Source: Bacteroidota bacterium | GTDB taxonomy: Bacteria > Bacteroidota > Bacteroidia > Chitinophagales > UBA10324 | NCBI GenBank assembly: GCA_018267315.1 | Contig: JAFDYS010000001.1 | Location: forward strand, 32,580-96,579 | Direction of reading: 5' to 3' | DNA length: 64,000 nt | In this document: piece after piece, positions 26,695 to 35,480 of the stretch | Numbering within the stretch: position 1 is the first letter of the stretch | Layout of the letters: every line of letters starts with the position of its first letter | Translations under genes and position numbers: made by a program | The notes under the pieces: model-generated | Database searches by the model: none | The model's input: the letters and a program-made list of their open reading frames with translations, nothing else | What the model was told of the DNA's origin: nothing

Positions 26695-26786
26695 TTAAGC
26701 CACCAGCTTCAGCACCAACCCCAACCCCGCCGCCATTACAATCAGCAACGGCTCTGAGATTTTCTTCACTTTTAGGGGGGCAACTA
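26695..26786 (-). pseudogene. Copied 3' tail of chrA (copy next to unit C)
   Basis: The minus strand encodes the last about 30 codons of the chromate transporter (LKVKKISEPLLIVMAAGL and on) ending in TAA at 26697-26695. It starts exactly at the TAG stop of the upstream propeller gene. The authentic tail is at 34047 onward. It is a duplication scar, not a gene. Confidence 0.85.
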
Positions 26787-29700
26787 TCGATGCATGCTGA
26801 TCTGTGATGTGTACACCTGCCCGTTGATGAACAGTCTCAATAAATAAATTCCGTCAGGCGCATTGCCCATCTCTATCTCCTTAACCAGTCTTCCGTTTTC
26901 CATTTCTCCGTCTTCTGAATAGATGACCTGCCCGAAGATGTTGAGGACTTCGAACTTCGTCTGCATGGTTTCTTCATCATTCACTGTGAGTTCAACAGTG
27001 AATACACCGGCGGAGGGATTAGGAAATACATTGAATGCGATTTCTTCAACGTCATTTTCCAATCGGAGCGGTTTGGTGGTGAAGGTTTGGGTCTCACTCC
27101 AGTCTGAAGACAACGAACCCTGATCACAGACCGATTTCACGGCCCAGTCATATTGTGTGTTGGGTAAGAGACCCGTGAGTTTTTTGTAGTTCAGTTGTGC
27201 CGTGGTTTTAGTCCATGGTACCGTTCCGGTTTTGCGATAACGCACGCTGTAGGTTTGAGCGGTGGGTACGACATTCCAATTCACTTTTGCTGATGTGGAT
27301 TTGATGTTAGATTTGAATAGACCCGTAGGAATTGGGCACAAAGCTTCATTCAGGAAACCATCATCGGTTTTGACGATCCAAAAACTTGATCCAGTGTCTT
27401 GCGTTTTGTCTCCACTTATGTCCGAACTTGAATTTCCCGCCACTACAAATCCACCATCAGATGTTTGCTTTAGTGACATTAGTTCCTCATCGGCATTTCC
27501 TCCGAACCGGGCGTCCCATAACCTCGAGCCATTAAGATCAATTCTCATTAACCAATAGTCATCTGCGCCTCTACTTGGCTGTGTTCTGTCTCCACTTATT
27601 CCTGAGCCAGATGAACATGCGATGATAACACCACCATCGGGCGTTTCGCACAATGAACCTGATCTTTCCGGTGTCCCACTGCAGCATATTGAAGCTTCCA
27701 TCCCCTTTCCGCCATACCGATGATCCCACATTTTGTTTCCCTCTGCATCAGTCTTTATGACCCAATAATCATCGCCGCCCCAATTCTCTTCTGATTTACT
27801 CCCGCTGATTCCGGATTCCGAATTTCCACCGGCAATGTAACCACCATCAGAGCTTTGAATAACTGAATACAAGAGATCTTCATCGGATCCTCCAAAAGTT
27901 CTATCCCATTGCTTTATTCCGGTTGAATCAATCTTGACCAGCCAGTAATCTTGCATTCCAAATGAGGCTTCAGACTTATCACCTCCTAACCCGGAGTATG
28001 AAGTTCCTGCAAGTATAAAGCCGTTATCAGAAGTCTGTTCCATAGAGCGCAAGAAATCGTCAGCGGGTCCTCCAAACCTTTTATCCCAAATCTTATTTCC
28101 ATTCTGGTCAGTCTTTATAATCCAGTAATCGGATTCGCCTTGTGATCCCTGTGACTTATCTCCATTTGCACCCGATTCGGAACTGCCTGCGAATGCAAAG
28201 CCCCCATCAGACGTTTTTACCACTACTTGCAGGCCATCGTCGCCACCTCCACCAAATGTTTTATCCCATTCCTTGAGTCCGTTTGCATCTGTTTTAATAA
28301 ACCAGTAGTCGCTTTCTCCTTTTTTGGGAGCTGACTTGTTACCACTAATGGGAGAATCAGAGGTGCCGGCTATAAGGGTTCCTCCATCATTGGTGCTGAC
28401 AACTGATCGCAAGTAGTCGTTTTCTGTTCCCCCGAAGTCAGCAGCCCATTGCCTTTCGCCGGTCGAATCCAGCTTAATGATCCAATAATCTGACCCTCCA
28501 TAAAAGTCTCCATTCACACCAGTATAGGTAAATCCTCCGGCTAAGTATCCGTTATCAATTGTGACGTCAACATCCCGCAAGTGGTCCAACCCAGCTACGT
28601 CTGTTTTGTCCCATTCCTTTGAAACCGCTTTAAAATTTCTGATGGAAATATCTTCCACGTTCTCAAAACTGATGGCAGAATTATCTGAGCTCACGACTCT
28701 TACTCGGTATTCGCCACTATATGGAACAGAGACAGGAATGATTGCATGAAGGTTGCCAAACATAGTTGAAGCAACTGATGCAAGATTGGTTGGAGAAGAG
28801 AAATCGCCATTAATATCAGAAAGTTGGGCAGTAAAAATGTTCCCCTCTTCAAACGTTCCGCTGCCTTCAAACGGAATAATAATGGAATCGCCGGGTAAAT
28901 ACGAAACGGGAGTAATGGTAGGAGTAACAATGTATTTCCCGGAGCCACCCGCATCCGTCTTTAGAATCCAGAAATCTTCTTCTCCATATCCAAAATCAGC
29001 AACATCAGCACTTTCACTGGTAGCTGTTGTGAAGCCGCCAAGTATAAATCCACCATCAGTGGTTTGATCGATCGCCCAACACTCATCGAACGCAGCGCTT
29101 CCAAAACGAAGATCGTATTGCTTGCCGCCATTGGTATCAACTTTTACCATCCAATAGTCAGAGCGATTGGATGAAGATTCATTTCTTGATTCCTGGGTTT
29201 TATCACCACTGATAGATGAGTAAGATGCTCCTGCCAGCACATATCTTCCATCGGAAGTTATTATAGCATCTCTCATGAGATCATCAGCACTGCCTCCAAA
29301 ACGAGTATCCCATTGCTTCAACCCATTTGCATTTGTTTTTAATATCCAATAATCAAACCCACCCTGAGTGGGTTGGCTTTTATCACCACTGGTGCCGGAA
29401 TCAGAATTTCCTGCTAACAAGTAGCCGCCATCGGAAGTCTGAATAGCTTTCTCGAGTTCATCAGTTCCCACCCCTCCAAAAGTTTTATCCCATTGCTTAA
29501 CTCCATTCACATCCGTTTTTACAATCCAATAATCATCCTTACCAACTATTGGCTGTGATTTGTCACCGCTTATACCTGAGTTTGAAAAACCGGCAAGCAG
29601 ATAGCCCCCATCTGATGTTTGCTCAATTGAGCTCAGTTTGTCGTCACCGTTCCCGCCAAAGCTGGCATCCCACTGCTTTGCTCCGCTCATATCAATTTTA

Positions 29701-30287
29701 ACTATCCAAAAATCATTTTCGCCATGGCTTGATTGTGTCTTGTCGCCGCTCATTCCCGATTTAGAATATCCGCCCAAAATGTATCCGCCATCGGCGGTTT
29801 CCTGAATTGAAATCAGTTTATCGCCTTCAGTTCCTCCAAAATCTTTGTCCCAAAGTTTGCTACCTGTTGCATCTGTTTTTACAATCCAAAAGTCATCTCC
29901 GCCATACGTGGCTTGCGTTTTGTCTCCGGTAATTCCTGATTCGGAGTACCCTCCAACGATAAACCCACCATCTGCCGTTTGAATAATTACAGTAAGCTCA
30001 TCATTCAGGCTTCCACCGAAGACCTTATCGTAGATTTTAATTCCATTCGAATTTGTCTTGACAATCCAGTAATCCATCTTCCCCACCTGTGCCCCTGACT
30101 TATTGCACCCTTTAAGCGACTTCGATTGACCACCCAAAATGTAACCTCCGTCTGTTGTTTGCTGAAGTGAGAATATCTGGTCAGTATTCAAGCAGCCAAA
30201 ACTTGCATCCCATTGCTTAACCGGCAACTGCGCCATACTGATTATCCAAAAGAATATGACGGGTAGTGTGACAATGATCTTTTTCAT
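26784..30287 (-). CDS. Secreted double-propeller T9SS protein, unit B
   Basis: Exported 1167-residue paralogue of its two neighbours. Signal peptide MKKIIVTLPVIFFWIISMAQ; the ATG at 30287 is chosen since the upstream in-frame ATG (30311) adds eight residues before it. First repeat set of seven, an Ig-like module (ITPVSYLPGDSIIIPFEG, YRVRVVSSDNS), second set of seven, fibronectin type III domain, then the T9SS type A sorting domain ending QISMHR. One repeat in the second half carries an insertion with cysteines (EASICCSGTPERSGSLC). The TAG stop is fused to a copied chrA tail. Binding partner or surface role unknown. Confidence 0.88.
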   Translation of the reverse strand: MKKIIVTLPVIFFWIISMAQLPVKQWDASFGCLNTDQIFSLQQTTDGGYILGGQSKSLKGCNKSGAQVGKMDYWIVKTNSNGIKIYDKVFGGSLNDELTVIIQTADGGFIVGGYSESGITGDKTQATYGGDDFWIVKTDATGSKLWDKDFGGTEGDKLISIQETADGGYILGGYSKSGMSGDKTQSSHGENDFWIVKIDMSGAKQWDASFGGNGDDKLSSIEQTSDGGYLLAGFSNSGISGDKSQPIVGKDDYWIVKTDVNGVKQWDKTFGGVGTDELEKAIQTSDGGYLLAGNSDSGTSGDKSQPTQGGFDYWILKTNANGLKQWDTRFGGSADDLMRDAIITSDGRYVLAGASYSSISGDKTQESRNESSSNRSDYWMVKVDTNGGKQYDLRFGSAAFDECWAIDQTTDGGFILGGFTTATSESADVADFGYGEEDFWILKTDAGGSGKYIVTPTITPVSYLPGDSIIIPFEGSGTFEEGNIFTAQLSDINGDFSSPTNLASVASTMFGNLHAIIPVSVPYSGEYRVRVVSSDNSAISFENVEDISIRNFKAVSKEWDKTDVAGLDHLRDVDVTIDNGYLAGGFTYTGVNGDFYGGSDYWIIKLDSTGERQWAADFGGTENDYLRSVVSTNDGGTLIAGTSDSPISGNKSAPKKGESDYWFIKTDANGLKEWDKTFGGGGDDGLQVVVKTSDGGFAFAGSSESGANGDKSQGSQGESDYWIIKTDQNGNKIWDKRFGGPADDFLRSMEQTSDNGFILAGTSYSGLGGDKSEASFGMQDYWLVKIDSTGIKQWDRTFGGSDEDLLYSVIQSSDGGYIAGGNSESGISGSKSEENWGGDDYWVIKTDAEGNKMWDHRYGGKGMEASICCSGTPERSGSLCETPDGGVIIACSSGSGISGDRTQPSRGADDYWLMRIDLNGSRLWDARFGGNADEELMSLKQTSDGGFVVAGNSSSDISGDKTQDTGSSFWIVKTDDGFLNEALCPIPTGLFKSNIKSTSAKVNWNVVPTAQTYSVRYRKTGTVPWTKTTAQLNYKKLTGLLPNTQYDWAVKSVCDQGSLSSDWSETQTFTTKPLRLENDVEEIAFNVFPNPSAGVFTVELTVNDEETMQTKFEVLNIFGQVIYSEDGEMENGRLVKEIEMGNAPDGIYLLRLFINGQVYTSQISMHR

Positions 30288-30337
30288 TTGAAGATGGTTT
30301 AATACTGCCATTAAATGCGCCTAATGATTCAGCCCGA

Positions 30338-30476
30338 TGAACCCTCATCGCTAAGATACCATTTATGGATTCACGATTACATAACCATCTTCAGCACCAA
30401 CCCCAGCCCAGCTGCCATTACAATCAGCACCGGCTCTGAGATTTTCTTCACCTTTAGAAAGGTAACTACCGTTGCA
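30338..30476 (-). pseudogene. Copied 3' tail of chrA (copy next to unit B)
   Basis: Encodes ATVVTFLKVKKISEP and the rest of the ChrA C-terminus to TAA at 30379-30377. It also keeps the 39 bases after chrA (30338-30376), matching 34008-34046 almost base for base. It overlaps the last codons of the unit A gene, whose TAG stop lies within the copied sequence. Confidence 0.87.
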
Positions 30477-33400
30477 AACTGATTTGCGAAGTGTACACCT
30501 GTCCGTTGATGAACAGTCTCACTAAATAGATTCCGTCAGGCGCATTACCCATCTCTATCTCCTTCACCAGTCTTCCGTTTTCTATTTCTCCGTCTTCTGA
30601 ATGGATGACCTGCCCGAAGATGTTGAGGACTTCGAACTTCGTCTGCATAGTTTCTTCGTCATTCACCGTAAGATCAACAGTGAATACACCGGCGGAGGGA
30701 TTGGGAAATACATTGAATGCGATTTCTTCATCGTCATTTTCCAATCGGAGTGGTTTGGTGGTGAAGGTTTGGGTCTCACTCCAGTCAGATGACACCGAAC
30801 CCTGATCACAGACGGATTTCACCGCCCAGTCATATTGTGTGTTGGGTAAGAGACCAGTGAGCTTTTTGTAGTTCAGTTGCGCGGTGGTCTTTGTCCATGG
30901 TACCGTTCCGGATTTGCGATAACGCACGCTGTAGGTTTGAGCGGTGGGTACGACATTCCAATTCACTTTTGCTGATGTGGATTTGATGTTAGAGGTAATG
31001 GTTCCGATGGGAGTATCACAGAATGATGTCGCTTCTTTAGGCTCTGCAGCGAGCTTAATGACCCAATAGTCAGTACCACCATTACTTCCGTCAGTTACGT
31101 CAGCCCCTGCATCTGAGTTTGTTACTCCTCCCAGGATGTAGCCCCCGTCGCTGGTTTGTTTAAAGATTTTGATATTTTCATCACCGTCAGCACTACCCCC
31201 AAAGGTCAAGTCCCATTGTTTGATACCATTCAAGTCGGTTTTAATAATCCATGCATCATAATCTGAAATCTGGAAGTGCGTTTTTTCATAGCTAAAAGGA
31301 GAGTTGCTTTTCCCGACTGATAAATAACCATCCGTAACCTGGTGAGCGTAGCTGCAATAATCATCATTTGACCCGCCCAGAGTTCTATCCCAAACTTTGT
31401 AACCCATTGAGTCAGCTTTAACGATCCAAAAGTCACCGTTGTTGATATCCCCCCCACGATTCTCCTCAGTTTTGTCGCCACCGATTCCGCAGTGAGATGA
31501 ATTGGGTAAGAGATAACCGTTGTCTGAAGTTTGAGAAATGGCAGATCGTGACTGAAGCCAATTGCAATCTGAACCATCAAAATCCCGTGTCCACTGTGGG
31601 TTTCCATTTTCTTTATACTTGACAAGCTGCTGTATCGTATTTTCAGAACCGCTTAGAACGTATCGCCCATCATTATCCCTGATTGCACTATTAACCAAAT
31701 TCAGATAAAGATCAACGGCGTCGAGTTGATTCCCATCCGAATCTATTCTTACTATCAAGGCATATTGATCCCATAAATATCCATAAACTCCATATAATGT
31801 GAAGCCACTATTTGCATCCTGTTCGAAATTCACCAGCACCTCTTCCTCAGTATCACCATAGGTATTATCCCAAAGTTTATTGCCATTGGAATCTATTTTT
31901 ATGATCCAATAGTCATCCCAACCACCGTATGACGGTTTCGTTTTGTCACCGCTGACTTCTGAACCGGATGTTCCCGCAAGTATATAAGAGCCATCATTGA
32001 GTTGAAAGACTTTTTTTAACTCATCGTAACCTGTCCCTCCATATCGCTTATCCCATTGCTTAACGCCACTTGCACTAGTTTTTACAATCCAGTAATCATT
32101 GTGACCCCAGCTTGTTTGTGTCTTATCTCCTTCCAATCCAGAATATGAAGTGCCAGCAATAAGGTAACCACCATCAATTGTTTCAATAATATCTTCTAGA
32201 TCGTCATTGGACGCTCCTCCAAAAGTTGCATCCCATTCTTTTTGTGGAGCAGATGCAGTAGCGATTATTAAGTTGATTCCATTATCCTCACTTTCCACCT
32301 CCGGTTTTGAACTCACTACTCTAATACGGTAGCCATTCCCATATGCTGCAGCGCCGGGTATCACACACGGTATTTCTCCTGATGTGGTTGATGGGATTGA
32401 CCCAATTATTGCCGGAGATGCAAAACTTCCATTGGCATCTGATAACTCCGCAGAGAAAATATTGCCACTCTTGAATGTACCTAGCGCCGTGTATGAAATG
32501 GTGAGTGATTCATTCCGCAGAAATGTATACTTGGTGACCGGAACAGTTAAAAGCGCCCTTGCGCCCTTTCCATTCATTTTTACCATCCAATAATCATAAT
32601 ACCCCTGCGAGCTTTGGGTTTTATCTGCTCCACTACCCGAGAGACTATAACCAGCCAAAACGTAAGCCCCATTGGAAGTAGTGCTTGAAGCAGTTAAGAC
32701 ATCTTCATCAGTTCCACCATAGCGAACATCCCATTCCTTCACGCCGCTATCATTAACTTTTATTACCCAATAGTCCTCCTCGCCTCTGGGAAATTGTGAT
32801 TTTTCTCCGCTCCCGAGCGAATTTGAATATCCACTCAAAAGGTATCCTCCCTCTTCGCTTTGTGACAGAGATGTAAAGACATCGTATTCCCATCCGCCGA
32901 AGCAAGCCTCCCATTCCTTTGTACCGTTATCATCTATTTTTACGATCCAATAATCTCTGCTGCCTGAAGTCCCCTGCGAGAGATCACCGCTGGCAGGTGA
33001 GTCCGATGACCCTCCCAGAAGATAGCCTCCGTCTTGTGTCAGCAAAATGTCTGACAGATAATCATCATCGCTACCCCCAAAACCCTTATCCCATTGCTTC
33101 ACACCATTAGCATCCGTCTTAATAATCCAGTAGTCATTGCGACCTTTAGAAAAGCCAGACTTATCCTGATTCACCCCTTGTGATGTATAGCCACCAATAA
33201 TAAAACCTCCATCCGTTGTTTGATGAATCGCCCGTAAATGATCGTCCTCATTAGTACCAAAAGCCACTTCCCATTGTTCTGTTCCATTTGCATCAGTTTT
33301 CACAATCCAATAGTCGATCCCCCCCTTAGATTCGCTGGTTTTGTTTCCCTTGACTTTTGATTTTGCCGATATGCCAAGAATATAACCTCCATCAGATGTC

Positions 33401-33897
33401 TGCTCCAATGCATAAAGTTCATCATCCTTATCACCCCCATGAGTAATATCCCATTCTTTCACACCCGTTGAATCTACTTTGATGATCCATGCATCATTAT
33501 CTCCGAAGCCCTCAGTTGAGTGATCAACATTCTGATGGCATACTCCATATCCACCGAGAATGTAGCCCCCATCAATGGTCTGTTGTATGCAGGTGAAATA
33601 ATCAGCTTGATAGTTGCCGTAGCGATAGTCCCATTGCTTTACTCCATCTGGATCCGTCTTCACTATCCAGTAGTCTTCATCGCCGCCGTAACTCGATTGT
33701 GATTTGTCGCCACTTATATCACTTCTCGAAGTTCCACCTAGAATATACCCGCCATCACTTGTCTGATGCACATCATAACAATAATCATAACTATTACCTC
33801 CAAATCGGACGTCCCAGATCTTTTTTGGTGCTTGAGCCACTGTATGCTGGCAATAGAACAGAGCTGTAAGCAGTAGATAACTCATTGCTTTTTTCAT
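30466..33897 (-). CDS. Secreted double-propeller T9SS protein, unit A
   Basis: Exported 1143-residue protein, the copy nearest to chrA. Signal peptide MKKAMSYLLLTALFYCQHTVAQ. First set of seven repeats, an Ig-like module (VPVTKYTFLRNESLTISYT, YRIRVVSSKPE), a second set of seven of which two are strongly diverged (YALIVRIDSDG and QLVKYKENG), a fibronectin type III domain and a T9SS type A sorting domain ending QISLQR. Its N-terminal repeats differ from those of units B and C much more than the last 170 residues do, which suggests gene conversion at the 3' ends. Lies 149 bases downstream of chrA on the same strand. Confidence 0.88.
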   Translation of the reverse strand: MKKAMSYLLLTALFYCQHTVAQAPKKIWDVRFGGNSYDYCYDVHQTSDGGYILGGTSRSDISGDKSQSSYGGDEDYWIVKTDPDGVKQWDYRYGNYQADYFTCIQQTIDGGYILGGYGVCHQNVDHSTEGFGDNDAWIIKVDSTGVKEWDITHGGDKDDELYALEQTSDGGYILGISAKSKVKGNKTSESKGGIDYWIVKTDANGTEQWEVAFGTNEDDHLRAIHQTTDGGFIIGGYTSQGVNQDKSGFSKGRNDYWIIKTDANGVKQWDKGFGGSDDDYLSDILLTQDGGYLLGGSSDSPASGDLSQGTSGSRDYWIVKIDDNGTKEWEACFGGWEYDVFTSLSQSEEGGYLLSGYSNSLGSGEKSQFPRGEEDYWVIKVNDSGVKEWDVRYGGTDEDVLTASSTTSNGAYVLAGYSLSGSGADKTQSSQGYYDYWMVKMNGKGARALLTVPVTKYTFLRNESLTISYTALGTFKSGNIFSAELSDANGSFASPAIIGSIPSTTSGEIPCVIPGAAAYGNGYRIRVVSSKPEVESEDNGINLIIATASAPQKEWDATFGGASNDDLEDIIETIDGGYLIAGTSYSGLEGDKTQTSWGHNDYWIVKTSASGVKQWDKRYGGTGYDELKKVFQLNDGSYILAGTSGSEVSGDKTKPSYGGWDDYWIIKIDSNGNKLWDNTYGDTEEEVLVNFEQDANSGFTLYGVYGYLWDQYALIVRIDSDGNQLDAVDLYLNLVNSAIRDNDGRYVLSGSENTIQQLVKYKENGNPQWTRDFDGSDCNWLQSRSAISQTSDNGYLLPNSSHCGIGGDKTEENRGGDINNGDFWIVKADSMGYKVWDRTLGGSNDDYCSYAHQVTDGYLSVGKSNSPFSYEKTHFQISDYDAWIIKTDLNGIKQWDLTFGGSADGDENIKIFKQTSDGGYILGGVTNSDAGADVTDGSNGGTDYWVIKLAAEPKEATSFCDTPIGTITSNIKSTSAKVNWNVVPTAQTYSVRYRKSGTVPWTKTTAQLNYKKLTGLLPNTQYDWAVKSVCDQGSVSSDWSETQTFTTKPLRLENDDEEIAFNVFPNPSAGVFTVDLTVNDEETMQTKFEVLNIFGQVIHSEDGEIENGRLVKEIEMGNAPDGIYLVRLFINGQVYTSQISLQR

Positions 33898-34046
33898 CGT
33901 TCATGATTTTCTTTTTGACAGAACATTTGACACTTAATTTCTTGGGGTGCGCTAAAACTGAAAAATTCATTTATTCCCATTAATGGTTTCGCATTAACTC
34001 ATGTTAATGAACCCTCATCGCTAAGATACCAATTATGGATTCACGA

Positions 34047-35240
34047 TTACATAACCAACTTCAGCACCAACCCCAACCCCGCCGCCATTACAATCAGCAA
34101 CGGCTCTGAGATTTTCTTCACTTTTAGGAGGGCAACTACTGTGGCAACAGCAATCAATACCGAGGGAATATCAATGCTGACGGAGCGGTTTTGTGTGAAT
34201 GTGTTGATGGCAATCACGATCACGGCGCCTGCTAATGCGCCGATTACGGCAGCGGTAATTCCATCCACGAATGCTTTGATAGAAGTGTTCTTCGCAATCT
34301 TTTTGAAATAAGGTGCGGGAATAACGGTGAGGAGATAGCAGGGAAGAAATGTAGCCAGCGCCGCAAGGCATGCACCGGTCACTCCGGCAGCGAGGTACCC
34401 GATGAATCCTACTGTGATCACCACCGGTCCGGGCGTAATCATCGCCACAGCAACGGCATCGAGAAATTGTTTTTCATTCAGCCAGCCGAATTGTGAAACC
34501 ACACCCGTATGCAGAAAAGGAACGATGGCCAGTCCGCTGCCGAAAACAAATGCTCCGGCTTTGGTGAAGAACCAACCGATATCCCAAAGCCGGTCTTTGT
34601 GTTCGAGCCAGATTACGGAGGGAGCAGACAAGAACATGACAAATGAAGCCGCCGTGCCTCTCAGGAATTTCGGCGGCGCTTTGATGAGCATGTAAATAAT
34701 GCCGGCAGCAATAAATAACGTAACCGGTTCTGATTGGGTAATAACGGTGAATGCTCCTGCGAACAAATAGAAAATCCACAGCAGCCAATTTTTTCGTATG
34801 GACTCAGCATCGAGTTTGCCGATTGATTTCAGCGTGAGTTTGTATGCGCTCAGTACAATGATGCCGATGACGCACGCTCCCACTCCGTAAAACACGGCCT
34901 GCATCCACGGAAGCCCGCCATAAATTTTGTAGGCGATGCCGATAGCGAGCACCATGAAAAAAGAAGGAAGCACGAAAGCTATTCCCACCAGCGTGGCGCC
35001 CAGCACGCCGTAATGAACAAAGCCGAGATAGATTCCCAACTGCGCCGCCAGCGGCCCCGGCGACAACTGCGCCAGCGCCATGCCTTCCTTATATTCTTCT
35101 TCTGAAATCCATTTGCGTTTCTCCACCAGATCACGATGCATGTAACCCACAAGCGCCACCGGCCCGCCGAAGCCGGCGTAGCCGAGTTTCAGGAAATACA
35201 TCACAAGCTGCCGGAGAGAATAGGTGGCTTTGTCATTCAT
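34047..35240 (-). CDS. chrA: Chromate transporter ChrA
   Basis: Inner-membrane transporter of the CHR superfamily, expected to export chromate. The 397-residue length with two homologous halves is the long-chain form. The first half carries GGPVALVGYMHRDLV and AQLSPGPLAAQLGIYLG; the second carries the matching ITPGPVVITVGFIGYL. About ten hydrophobic segments are visible. Chromate specificity is by family; other anions are possible. Its 3' end has been copied twice downstream (30338-30476 and 26695-26786) together with the secreted-protein genes. Confidence 0.9.
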   Translation of the reverse strand: MNDKATYSLRQLVMYFLKLGYAGFGGPVALVGYMHRDLVEKRKWISEEEYKEGMALAQLSPGPLAAQLGIYLGFVHYGVLGATLVGIAFVLPSFFMVLAIGIAYKIYGGLPWMQAVFYGVGACVIGIIVLSAYKLTLKSIGKLDAESIRKNWLLWIFYLFAGAFTVITQSEPVTLFIAAGIIYMLIKAPPKFLRGTAASFVMFLSAPSVIWLEHKDRLWDIGWFFTKAGAFVFGSGLAIVPFLHTGVVSQFGWLNEKQFLDAVAVAMITPGPVVITVGFIGYLAAGVTGACLAALATFLPCYLLTVIPAPYFKKIAKNTSIKAFVDGITAAVIGALAGAVIVIAINTFTQNRSVSIDIPSVLIAVATVVALLKVKKISEPLLIVMAAGLGLVLKLVM

Positions 35241-35480
35241 TAGAAGGATAGATATTGATCACTGCTTGGTGCATAAATGTAACCCAGTCTGCATTCAATT
35301 TTATAGCAATGAATAAACTGATCGCCTGTCGATCGTGGGTAAGGAAAGGATGAAAGTAGTTGTGTGCACCTCTGAAACACAAGTAACATTGCGTCGCCTG
35401 AAGTCGTAAAGAATCCCCAAACCTTCAGCTAACGATTAAACTGGCTACACTTCCGTTGTTGTAAAAAACGGACTTTACAA

